From: Platanthera guangdongensis
Taxonomy: Eukaryota; Streptophyta; Magnoliopsida; Asparagales; Orchidaceae
Reading direction: 5' to 3'
NCBI GenBank assembly: GCA_039583875.1
Contig: CM077167.1
Location: 153,157,010-153,221,009 of the forward strand
DNA: 64,000 nt
Below the pieces are notes generated by a model, which saw nothing but the letters and a program-made list of their open reading frames with translations, made no database searches and was not told where the DNA came from. A program made the position numbers and the translations under genes. Numbering within the stretch: the first letter of the stretch is position 1; the number at the start of each line of letters is the position of its first letter. This document shows, piece after piece, positions 23,114-33,850 of the stretch.

Positions 23114-24783
23114 TGTTGGGTATTGTATCCACAACGTACCTGATTTGAAGAAGCCCCTGAACAAGCTAAGGTAAATAGGCAATGTTTTTGACAAATTATT
23201 TCAAGTTGTGCTTGCAGTTATTCCACGCTAAGTGCACACCAATGTCAGGGTGCAGTAGGTCAATATACACGGGTCTGCACGACGTAATCCCTCGTTGAGC
23301 AGATCAGTGTGTTGGCCTACGTGTACTCTCTCTATTGGAGTGCACTTACTTTCAAGCACAGGGCTTGTAACTATGCAGGAGCAAGGATGGGTCAAGGAGC
23401 ACTTCATGGGTGGAAAGACGAAAATTCGTCTAAGTGTAAATCGACGAGAATCACCAAGTGATTCTCGCCGATTCGGCGAGAATCACAAGTGATTCTCGCC
23501 GATTCGTCGAGAATCAGTGGTTGATTCTCGCCGAATTCGATCCAGCCACGTCTAAGCAAGCACCTCTGCTTCTAAGTAAGAATCGACGAGAATCACCAAG
23601 TGATTCTCGCCGATTCGGAGAGAATCACTCGTGATTCTCGCCGAATCGTCGAGAATCACTGATTGATTCTCGCCGTCTCGACCTGGCCTAAAGCAATGCG
23701 TGCAACCAAGGCAAATTCGACGAGAATCATCTTTGATTCTCGCCGAATCGTCGAGAATCACCTTTGATTCTCGATGACTCGGCGAGATTCACTTTCAATT
23801 CTCACCGATTTTGACTTGGCGATTTTCTGGAACTTCCTGAACCGGATTCTGCCGCTGTCAATATTCTGGACCGGGATTTAGGGATTCTTCTTGTGGGTCC
23901 CACAATGGTCTTATTCAAGTTGTCTACAGTATATATATACGGGTATTTTGAACGGAATGATATACAGAAAAGAAACCGAGCTTGATCTAACCCTAAAATT
24001 GCGAAACTGCTCCGCCGCCTCCGTCGACGCTCGCGCTAGTTGGGCCCCGCTGTTGATCGTGTTTCTTCCCGATCTCCAGCGACAGAAGCTTAGCCAAGCT
24101 TAGAGTCTCACGTGTCTATCCAGAGATCCCTTGTCTCTCGATTTGTTGATCGGGAAAAACTTCCCCGTCTGAATCGATCGAGACGACCGATCCTCGTGTG
24201 ACCGTTGGTAGACCTAGCTAGCTTCGCAATGAAGTTTGGATCTCCAAGTACAGCGGCCGCACCATCATTTCCGCCGATCCCGAACCTAGCCGCCGCCCAT
24301 CTTTCCGCCGCCGGTTCCGGGGAGTTCCTCTCCAAGAGAGATCTAGGGTTGTGGACACCTTGTGGACGTCAAGAACTCGTCGTCAACAAAGTGGGACATC
24401 TTAGTATCCAAACGAAGTTTGTATCTCGTGTACATTCCATTTTACTTTTGTTGTAAAGGAACGTTGGTTCCTAGTTGTAAGGGTTGGGTGCAACCCGGTT
24501 TGTGGGAGTGTTGACTCCTACGTGTGGAAGGGTTCCTTCCGATAGTGCAAGGATTGGATTTCAATCCTGTTGGAGAAGTGACCGAGTCGTCCCTTGTTGG
24601 GAGATAGGTTGAAGGGGGAAAGTGGATGTACCCAAGTCGGGGAACCACTATAAATTGCTTGTGTATTCTGTGTGCTGTGCCGTTTATTTTTATTGTGCAT
24701 GTACAATCTTAAATTCCGCAAAAACGCTGCACGTCACCTATCCCCCCCATAGGTGAAGCTAGTTGACACTAGGTGGACTTTCA
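23114..24783 (+). repeat. 3' LTR of E1 (1670 bp)
   Basis: TGTTGGGTATTG...GGACTTTCA followed by TSD AAAAT. Compared with the 5' LTR it has 32 extra bases near 23468-23500 (one more GATTCGGCGAGAATCAC/GTGATTCTCGCC unit) and few substitutions. Confidence 0.92.
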
Positions 24784-24788
24784 AAAAT

Positions 24789-26129
24789 GATAAGTACTAC
24801 TCAAATGAGTAGGCCGGAAATTACAAGTCCTACTTAAACGAGTATGCGGGAAATTAATGTGAGTCCTACTCAAACGAGTAGGAGGAATAGATGCACACAC
24901 GCACACACTCTACATAAAATAAAACACACAAAATCTACATAAATAAAATCTAACTCATAAACTCACGCACACATACAAAAATGAGAAAAACAAAGCTATG
25001 TAAAAATAAAAAAAGATTACAACTTTACTCCTACAATATGACAGAAATGCATAAAAAGAGAAAATAAAAATTAAAAGAGCAAAAGTTTTGAACAAAAAAA
25101 CAAAAATTGAAGTGTTCAAAAAATTAAAATGATTATAAATCCATTCTTATAACTTCGTAAAAGTGCGTAAAAAGTGGAAATAAAGTAAAAAATAAAAAAA
25201 TTTTACAACCTAAAAGAGAAAATCTAAGTTAAAGAAAAATAAATTCCTAAATGGCAAAAGTGCGTATAAGAATGAATAGAAGAACAAAAATGGCAAAAGC
25301 TATAAATTCCTAAATCTAAATAAAGCTAAGTAAAAATAACTAAAACATAAAAGCATAAAATCTATTCTCATACATACACACACACCCATTTTAAAAAAGA
25401 TAAAATCAAAGATAAAACAAATAAATAAGATTGCTTAAGGAGAGGTGCTTAGATCCATTCCAAAACCATATAAAGAGAAGAAAAACACATATTTTATTAA
25501 GATAAAAACGAGTTACAAAGGAACTAAAACAAAATCTAAAGCGGGGGGGGGGAGGGATTTCCCTTACATAGCTTGGAAATCATCTAAGCAACATCTACCC
25601 TAAGCAAAATGGTTCAAATAAACATAACATGTGATCTTACAGAAAGTTCCTATTTATAGGCAAAAATTTCGGGATACACGCCCCAGGTCACAGGCATGTA
25701 AAGGGGCACGTAGCTACTATTGCTGGGTTGATGCTGAGCATTTATTGCTGGTTTGACTTTTAGGGCTGTACACATGGAAGTCACGGGCGTGGCTCTGCTG
25801 TCACGGGCGTGTAGGGGTTGTGTCGGGGAGGTTTATCTGGGGAGGTGTCGTATCATTTCATCGTCGACGGTATCTTGTCTAGGACAGGTGGAAAAGACAC
25901 GGGCGTGTCGAATATTGACACTGGCATGTAGGTGGGCTCGACGAACTTCGAACGCAGAACATCGAGACGAAAGCGTTTAATGGTGATGGCTTTGAGTGGT
26001 GATAGCGTTGAGTGGTGATGGCGTCGAGTGGTTGGCTCTTATCGAATGGTTGGCATTGAGTGGTTAGCTGGCATCAAGTTGTTGGCATTGAGTGGTGGCT
26101 GGAATCGAGTGGCTGGCATTAAGTGGCGA
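24789..26129. other. middle part of D, no gene seen
   Basis: Rest of the CTACTC...GAGTAGG repeat (to 24890), then an A-rich block (about 24890-25510) of AAAATAAA-like sequence with ACACACAC runs, a G9 tract near 25542, and a stretch (25640-26129) with (C)ACGGGCGTG motifs and short tandem GAGTGGTTGGCATT/GAGTGGTGATGG repeats up to E2. Small ORFs here are incidental. Confidence 0.6.
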
Positions 26130-27842
26130 TGTTGGGTACATTGGAAAATGTGTACCAGATTTGAAAAAGCCTCACCCTACTCAATGATATGCATCAAGGT
26201 GTATTTGATGTGTTTTGAGTTTATATGTGCATTTTAAGTAAATGCAGGAATGCAGAAAAATTTCTAAGTCCATATGTCGACACCAGGAAAAGCTGTGTCG
26301 ACACTTATGAAGGCTTGTGTCGACACTGGAGAAAAGCTGTGTCGACACTTGGAGCTAATTGTGTCGATACTTGGAATGGCTGTGTCGACACATGAAGAAA
26401 CAGTGTCGACATGCAGAGGCAGTGTCGACAAACAGGAATATTTAGTCGACATCAATTGTGTCGACACCAAGAGGCAGTGTCGACACACAGAATACTTTGT
26501 CAACACACTGTAGAGTTTCAACAAAGTTAAAGAAAAGAAGTAACTGTGTCGACAAACAGAGGCAGTTTCAACACAGAAGACCTTGTCGACATCAAATGTG
26601 TCGACAGAGAGGACTTGTGTCGACACACAGCAAATTTTCAACTATGTTAAAGGAGAGAAGTGATTATGTCGACACACAGAATCAGTGTTGACACATTCTA
26701 CAGAAGGCTGTGTCGAGAAGTATTAACAACAACAAAGGAGATGTGTCGACACCACCAAGGCATTTGTCGACACTTAGTCCACTTGTGTCGACACTTAGTC
26801 TACTTGTGTCGACACATGATGAAGTTTAGCCTCGACACTTTCAGACAGAGACAGTATTTCAAGAAGTGACTGGATGATTTGACAGTTGCCGTTACCTACC
26901 GGTCTACTGTAACTATCAAAGCTGTCAGAAGTTTGTTAGAAACCGGATCAGCCGGTTACCATGAAGGAAGGCTATATAAAGGCATACACCTTCAACAAAA
27001 GTGAGAGTAATAAGAACAAAAAGAGAACTGATAGAAGTAATAATACAAAAGATTTTTGTCAGAAGATCTAAGAAGAAGTTGGAAAGAGAGCTCCATCCAC
27101 TGAAGTGCAGTTGCTGAACCAGGCTGCCAGGAAAGATTCAGATTGAGATCTGAATCTCAAGTCCGAAGCTGATTGAAGATCAACTTCTCAAGAGTTCAAC
27201 CCTACTGAGTTCAGATTCAAGAAGCTTTGAAGAAAGCTAAGAGAGGTTGTTCTCTGCCATCAGATTCTTCCAAGAACTGATCAAGAAGCAATCCATCCAT
27301 TCTCTCTCTACCAGGGTGGTGGTAAAACATTTTGTTAAATCAATTTTCTATAGGATCTTTATAGATCTGAGCTGTAAGCCTGTGTATATATAAAGGCTGA
27401 GTGTAGGAGAATATTTTCTCTGAGTGGTAGGCCTTGTTGAAGGCTGAGGTAGGGCTGTGAGTCTGAGTTGTAGGAGATTGATATCTCTGAGTTGTAGGCC
27501 TTGTGTAGGCTGAGGTAGGGCAGATTGCCTGAGCTGTAGAAGCTTTGTTGGGTTCTGAGTTATAAGATCTGAGGATCTGAGGTGAAGTGCAGAAGTTAGG
27601 CCGAATCTAGTACACTGCTAGATAGGAGAAGGGGGAAAGTGGATGTACCCAGACCTTGGGGAACCACTATAGAAATCTGTGTGCAATCTGTGTTGTGGTA
27701 ATTCTGTGAATCTGTGTTGTGTTAGCTATAAAATTATCTGATGTTAAGTAAATAACTGAATAGATTTGCTGCCTTAAAAAGAAAAAGGAATTACACCTAT
27801 TCCCCCCCCCCCCCTCTAGGTGGTTAGACACTAATTCTTTCA
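26130..27842 (+). repeat. 5' LTR of E2 (1713 bp)
   Basis: TGTTGGGTACATTGG...CTAATTCTTTCA. A GTGTCGACAC array fills U3 (about 26276-26850). TATATAAA at 26973-26980 is the likely core promoter. U5 has a C-rich tract and ends AGACACTAATTCTTTCA. Confidence 0.92.
26276..26850. repeat. GTGTCGACAC palindrome array in U3 of E2
   Basis: Twenty-odd copies of TGTCGACA(C) spaced about 10-45 bp, interleaved with sequences such as AGGAAAAGC, GGCAG and TTAGTC. Mirrored in the 3' LTR (48840-49400) and again upstream of the aORF (45255-45560). Short ORFs on both strands here are repeat translations. Confidence 0.9.
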
Positions 27843-27844
27843 AG

Positions 27845-27860
27845 TGGTATCAGAGGGAGA
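27845..27860 (+). other. primer-binding site of E2
   Basis: TGGTATCAGAGGGAGA, two bases after the LTR end. Like F's PBS (TTGTATCAGAGGGAGG), and different from the AAAGCGAGG type of A, E1 and E3. Confidence 0.82.
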
Positions 27861-27922
27861 TTCCTCAAAGAAGGACTTAACAGTCTGAGTTAGATCCATA
27901 AGACAGATTCAAGATCAAGAAA

Positions 27923-29962
27923 ATGAGTTCAGGAGAAAATCATTAGGAAGTAGGTTCTATGAAATTACCCATATGTAGAAAGGAGATATTTGGCATCTGA
28001 AAAGAAAGGGTCAGGCTGTTTATGGAGGCTTCTGATCCAAGGATCTACATTACAGTAAAGGAAGGTCCTTATATTCCAATGAAGATTTTAGTTCTAGATG
28101 CAAACCAAAGAATTCCCAAGGATTATTCAGAGATGACCAAGGATGAGATCATTCTGGCAACTATGGATAAAAGAGCCCAGAACATCATAGTAAGTGCAAT
28201 TGATGATGCAACTTTCCAGAATTTGATTCACTGCAAGACCTCCAAGGAAATGTGGGAATACTTTGATAGTATACATGGAGGGTTCTGAAGAAGTCAGACA
28301 GATAGAAAGTCTATGCTCAACCAAGAATATGAGAGTTTCAGACAAGGAAAGTCTGACATTATAACTGAGTGTTATAAAAAGTTCTATAGAATAGTAAATG
28401 AGCTGATGTCCTATGGAAGAATATTCAGTACATATGAACTGAATGATAAATTCCTAAGAACCTTGACAAAGGATTGAGACACTAAGATTTGTGTCATTAG
28501 GGAAGTGACCAAACTTGCAGATATCTCACCTCCAACTTTGTTTGGAAAATTGTTGTCATATGAGATGCAGTTGATGGCTACGAAAGAGGAAGAGAAAAGT
28601 GCAAAAGGGGAGCATAGAAAAAAGTCTGTAGCCTTCAAGGTTGAAGCTACTAGGAAGAATAGGAGGATGTCTCCATCACCTCCTAAGATAGTTGCTGAAA
28701 TTGCTTCAGATAATTCAGATAACCAAAGTTCAGAAAAAAGTGACTCAGATGAAGACTTTGCTGCCTTCACAAGGCAGTTTCAGAGATTCCTGAAGAAGAA
28801 GCAGTGGAAGTCTAAGCCTTCCACATCTCAGCCTAAGGATGAGTATTATCAAAAGAGGAAATCATCCAGGAAGTACAGGAGCAGGTCTAAGCCAAGCAAA
28901 TCTACAACATCAAAGATAGTTTGCTACTGCTGTAATAGACCTGGACATGTTGTGGCTGAGTGTCCAGATAAAAGAAAAGAATCTGCTGATAAAAAGAAGA
29001 TTCAACATCAGAGCAAGAAGGAGAAATCCTTTGTTGCTAAGAAGGAGAAGAGCTTGTCAGACCAATCTTCTTCAGAGTCAGAATCTGAAGCTGAGGCATA
29101 CATTGGTCTATATGCAGCAGATGAGGAAGAAGAGTTTCTGCAAGTGCTGAACTCTATCTATGAACAAGAAGACCATCAGTGAAAGGGACTGATGGCTGTG
29201 TCAGAAGAAGACAAGTGTCATGATCAGCATGGTCCTAGTAAGGTACAATGTCTTTCTAGAAATTCAGATTGTAGTACTGAGTCAGAGTCAGCAACATCTG
29301 CATCAAGTGATGTGGATGGGTCTGATTCTGAAGGTGATATTCATCAGCTGATAGATGAATATGGGGACTTATTGCAGGCACTAAAGAAAAGCAAAAACCT
29401 GGCCAAAAATCTGGCTAAGGAAATTGCAGATCTTAAGACGGCTGCATCTGATTCAGATAAGTTGCTGGATCAGAAGTTGAATGAGATAGCCAGACTGAAA
29501 AACATTACTGTTATTCAGATGAGTACTATCACATTTAAGAATGATCAGATTAAAAGTCCGGAGAATAGAATTCAGAAAGAAAAGGAGATTGTGGCTAATT
29601 TTTCTAAGCCAAAATCTGTATTACCCTTAATAAGTGACTTTATGTCACAAAAGGGTAAGGCAGGAATAGGCTTTAAGAAAACAGCATGGGCTGCCAAATC
29701 CAATTCTAAAGGCAAAGCGCCAGCACAAAACAAGAAACCTACTGTAAACAATTCAGCTAAGGTTGTACCTAAACAAAGGTATAACAAGTTTGAGTGATGT
29801 TGCTGTGGCAAGATAGGCCACTTTGCCTTAGATTGTTGGCACAATACTAGTGTCAAGGAGAGTAGCAGTCTGCCTGTCAGAAAAGCTGCAGGCAGATTTG
29901 TTACATTTCAGGCTAACATGAACCAAGGACCCAAAACTCATTTGGGTTCTAAGGTTAAGTAA
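27923..29962 (+). pseudogene. gag of E2
   Basis: Possible start ATG 27923, with stops soon after. Open pieces are 28022-28288, 28505-29182 and 29192-29797. Capsid-like motifs (EASDPRIYI, AIDDATFQNLIHCKTSKEMWEY), first CCHC CYCCNRPGHVVAEC at about 28921-28965, acidic Ser-rich block (SSSESESEAEAYIGL), coiled coil (about 29340-29600). The second knuckle has its first Trp codon turned into a stop near 29795 (then CCGKIGHFALDCW). Ends GSKVK-TAA at 29962, followed by TCTGTGTTGCAG. Confidence 0.85.
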
Positions 29963-29965
29963 TCT

Positions 29966-31230
29966 GTGTTGCAGGTGAGTCCAAGTTGCCATGCACCTAT
30001 ATGGTACTTGGACAGTGGATGTTCCAGACATATGACTAGAACAAGGGGGTTGCTGAAGTACTACTCACCTATCATGAATGGGCCTAAAGTAACCTTTGGT
30101 GGTTCTGAAAAAGGAATCATTAAAGGATTTGGTAACATTTCTAATAACCAGATTACTATCTCTCAAGTGGCCTATGTGAAGGATTTGAAAGACAACTTTA
30201 TAAGCATAAGTCAGTTGAGTTATTTAGGATATGATATTTTATTTATTAAGAATGGATGTCATATCAAAAGGTCAAGTGATCAAAAGGACATATTGACAGG
30301 ATATAGAAAAAGAAATGTGTACTGTCTTAACTTTGAGTGCGAGAGCAATGTGTCTCCTATTTGTCTTGTAGCTGATGAGAGAGTCTCACATTATGTTAAA
30401 TGGCACAAGATGCTAGCCAATCTTAACTACAAGACTATTGGCCAACTCTTTAGTAAAGAGTTAGTGAGGAATGATCCTCAAGTTAAGTGTATAAAGGATG
30501 GGTATGCTCAGCTTGTCAAAAAGACAAGCAGACCAAATCCTCCTTTTATAGCCTTGAAAACAAGGATTCAGTGAGGTGTCTATATCTCTTACATATGGAT
30601 CTATTTGGTCCTATGCCAGTTCATAGTCTAGGTAGGAAGGTCTACACTTTTGTGGGGTAGATGACTATTCTAGATATTCATGGGTGTTCTTTCTGAGACA
30701 AAATCTGAAACCCCAAGTGTTTTATATAGTTTTGTCAAATAAATTCAGAATGAGCTGCTGAAAGGAAGAATAGAACACTGATTGAGGCTGGTAGAACTCT
30801 ATTGAGTGACACTTCTCTCCCAGAATATTTCTGGGCTGAGATAGTAAATACTGCATGTCATGTGATCAATAGGGCTACTATCACCAAGAGCCACAAACAG
30901 ACTCCCTATGAGATTATGAAGGGCAGAAAACCAAACTTAACATATTTTAGGATCTTTGACTGCAAGTGCTATATACTTAACAATGGAAAGTCTTATCTAA
31001 CTAAGTTTGCTGCCAAATCCCAAGATGTGATATTTGTTGGGTACAACAATAATAGTAAGGCTTATAGGGTCTACAACTTGATTACTCAAGTTGTAGAAGA
31101 GTCTGTACATGTTGTCTTTGATGAAACAAGACTGATTAACAGTGAGTTGGCAAGTAGTGCTTGCAGTTCTACAGGTATAAGTGAGAGAATGGACAAGCTT
31201 ACCATTACAGAAGATTCAACTACAAATTAG
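29966..31230 (+). pseudogene. protease-integrase of E2, internal deletion
   Basis: Same frame as the gag stop. The protease WYLDSGCSRHMT is intact. The integrase zinc region is altered (HKMLANLNYKT, then a frame slip near 30510). The first catalytic D is recognisable in MDLFGPMPVHSLG (about 30594), but then stops follow. Sequence jumps near 30755 from the region before SDHGTEF straight to AAERKNRTLIEAG, so the second catalytic Asp and about 60 residues are lost. The C-terminal integrase (30802-31230) is open, ending with VVEESVHVVFDE and an acidic hinge. Confidence 0.85.
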
Positions 31231-31389
31231 GAAGTGTAAAATGGTGGCTGCTGTCCAGGGGGAGTACAAGACTCTCCAGATGCTGATGAAAACTAAGAGG
31301 TGCAGCATAATGAAGAGACTGGAGGTGTTTAACCTGAAGATAGACTACCTCCAGCTAATAGACACATAAAGGATCATCCAGCAAATTAG

Positions 31390-32109
31390 ATAATTGGTGA
31401 TCCAAGACAAGGAGTACAAACAAGGAGCAGGAATCTGAACACAGTTCTTTGCTCTAGCTTCTTATCTCAAGTGGAACCCAAGAAATTTGAAGAAGCTATT
31501 CTAGACCCACATTGGATTGATGCCATGCAAGAGGAGCTGAATCAGTTCAGAAGATGCAAGGTCTGGAATTTAGTTCCTAAACCAAAAGACCACAACATTA
31601 TTGGAACAAAGTGGATCTTTAGGAACAAACTGGATGAGAATGGGATCATTGTGAAGAACAAAGCAAGACTTGTTGCAAAAGGATACAGGCAGGAAGAGGG
31701 TATTGACTTTGATCAAACCTTTGCCCCAGTAGCAAGACTGGAAGCAATTAGGATGTTCCTTGCCTATGCAGCATATCAAGGCTTTAAGGTATTTCAAATG
31801 GATGTAAAATCAGCATTCCTAAATGGAAATCTAAAAGAGGAAGTATATGTGGATCGGCCCTCAGGTTTTGTTGATCCACTCTATCCTTCTTATGTCTATA
31901 GACTTAGGAAAGCCATGTATGGGTTGAAACAAGCCCCAAGGGCTTGGTATGAAACCCTGTCTAATTTTCTCATTGAGAACAAATTCTCAAGGGGGAAAAT
32001 AGATAAGACTCTATTCCTTAGGTATCCAAAGGAAAGATTATCCTAGTCCAAATATATGTTGATGACATAATATTTGGGTCTACTGAAAGTAATCTTTGCA
32101 TAACGTTTG
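31390..32109 (+). pseudogene. reverse transcriptase of E2, N-terminal part
   Basis: [53 protein letters not shown] and [11 protein letters not shown] are open from 31471 to about 32030. One frame slip follows before the catalytic YVDD (about 32055-32066) and IIFGSTESNLC. Interrupted at 32109 by E3; the last five bases (GTTTG) are the TSD. Confidence 0.88.
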
Positions 32110-33668
32110 TGAAAGGGAAACTAGATCTGATATACTCTAGAGGGGGGGGGGTGAATAGAGTATATGGTGCTTTTAAAACAAAAAAACTTTTGCAAAGCTT
32201 TACAACAATTGTTGTAATGAGTGTGAGCAGGGAGGCAGAAATAAAACTAATCACAAAACTAAGCTATGCAAGAGCTAAGCACAAGAAAATCTAGGCCAGA
32301 AACAAAAAGAAAACAAGCAGAACCAGAGGACACAAGGAAATATAGTGGTTCCCCAAACTTGGGTACATCCACTCTTCTACCACCCTAGGTAGGAATCCAC
32401 TGCAGGATGAGTTGATCAGGTGTCCTGGGCACCAATGAGCTTTTGATAAGGTGCTCAAAAACCAAATCAGATTTTTTGATCAGGTGTCTTGCCACCAATG
32501 AGCTTTTGACAAGGTGCTCAAAAACCAGATTCAAACTTTTGAAGGGAGTTTGAAAAACCCTTTACAGAGTGGGGGTGAGAGAGTTATGGCAGTCTTCTCT
32601 TTCTCAATCAACTGAGAAGACTAAGTGGATTGATGACAAAGCTCCCCCTGAATCCTTGAAATCTTCAGGAAGAAAAGCTTTGCTGAGGGTGATAGGCCTT
32701 CAAAGATAGATCTCCAACAATAGATGATTTCACCAAGCTGAAATGTTGAGTGTCTGGAGTCTTGAAATGGTGTTGGCCTTGAACACTTTGAGAGCTGAAG
32801 AGATCTGAAGAATGCTTGATCTCTTTGATGAGTGTTCTTCAGAATTCTTCTTGACAGAAAATTTTGAAAGAGTCTCTGTATACTGAGTTGTGTGTCCTAT
32901 TCTTGTCAATCTCTATCTTGATTCAAAAACATTCTATCTTTTATTCTCTGTGCCAGAATAGAATATCACTCTGTCAAAGATAGCCGTTGGTCTGCATTGA
33001 TTACAGCCTTAATTGCATAATTTCTTCTGAAGGAAAGTCCACTGAATTATTCCTTGAAAAATCCCTTGAAACTTGGTCCAGAAGTAAATGAAAACGGCTA
33101 ATAGATTTTCTGAATTAAATGCAGAATAACTTCTAACTGATTTGAATTTGAATTCTGGAAGATAACTGAAAATGTCGAACTGAGCTCTACTATCGTCGAG
33201 CTGAGCTCAGCGAACTGGAAAATTCAAGCAACAAAATAATCGTCGATCTGAGCTCAAAGATCGTCGAACTGAGCTCAGAGATAAGGATCCAATGCAGAGT
33301 CAAAATCGTCAACCTGAGCTCACCGATCGTCGAATGGAGTTCGACGATATTGTGAATTTGAGCTCAGCGATCGTCGAATGGAGCTCGACGATATTATGAG
33401 GTTGAGCTCAGCGATCGTCGAATGGAGCTCGACGATCTGTAGAAGTTGAGCTAGACGATCGTCGACCGGAGTTCGACGAATCGTCGTGCTGAGCTCGATG
33501 ATTAGACTTAGTCTACAGAAAAACTTGGTCTTCAGGGCAGCTTCCAATCCTAGACTTCTAACCCTTAGACTCAATTCTAATTGACCTATTAAGCTATACA
33601 GAAGGTCAAACACAGATTCCTAGAGACATAGTGATCCTGACCCAAATTAGTAATAGGGTGTTCCAACA
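32110..33668 (-). repeat. 3' LTR of E3 (1559 bp)
   Basis: Plus-strand edges TGAAAGGGAAACTAG and GTGTTCCAACA. U3 (about 33175-33510) holds imperfect palindromes such as TCGTCGAACTGAGCTC and GATCGTCGAATGGAGTTCGACGA in pieces. It ends at the PPT ATCTCCCCCTATTTGGG. Confidence 0.92.
33175..33510. repeat. TCGTCGA...TCGACGA palindrome array in U3 of E3
   Basis: About a dozen units built from ATCGTCGA, GAGCTCAGCGAT and GTTCGACGAT, several making hairpin-capable pairs (TCGTCGA...TTCGACGA). A matching array is at 43845-44175 in the other LTR. Related units lie at 37060-37345 and inside gag at 40800-41035. Confidence 0.88.
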
Positions 33669-33685
33669 ATCTCCCCCTATTTGGG
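33669..33685 (-). other. polypurine tract of E3
   Basis: CCCAAATAGGGGGAGAT on minus abuts the 3' LTR start TGTTGG. Confidence 0.85.
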
Positions 33686-33850
33686 TTAGGAAAACTATTT
33701 ACAGACTTTGGAAAAATTAAATAACATCATACAATCAGAAAAGCATAAAAACAACAACAGCTAGACACATTGCAGAAACATCACAGAGATATATATATAT
33801 ATGACATCCAGATAGCAGTCAAAAAAACCAAAGATTGTCACCTTACAGAG

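Larger units (their letters stand above)
15639..24783 (+). mobile_element. E1: full-length copia/Sirevirus-like element without aORF
   Basis: 9145 bp with perfect TSDs AAAAT (15634-15638 and 24784-24788), LTRs 15639-17276 and 23114-24783, PBS at 17279, gag, pol and four polypurine tracts. The LTRs are very similar by eye; the main difference is a 32-bp unit of the palindrome array present only in the 3' LTR, suggesting a fairly recent insertion. Nevertheless gag-pol reads in several frames. There are only about 290 bp between pol and the 3' LTR, so unlike A, E2, E3 and F it has no aORF. Its LTR ends, U3 and palindromes match F's. Confidence 0.92.

Noticed and set aside
25753..26237. Host gene exons in the region between E1 and E2
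   Set aside because: Only short ORFs over tandem GAGTGGTTGG-type repeats and ACGGGCGTG motifs; the stretch is continuous with D.
26264..26869. Short Cys/His/Asp-rich ORFs on both strands (CRH, VDT repeats), also at 48828-49443, 12531-12909 and 45196-45429
   Set aside because: They are translations of the TGTCGACAC array; open in several frames because the repeat lacks stops.
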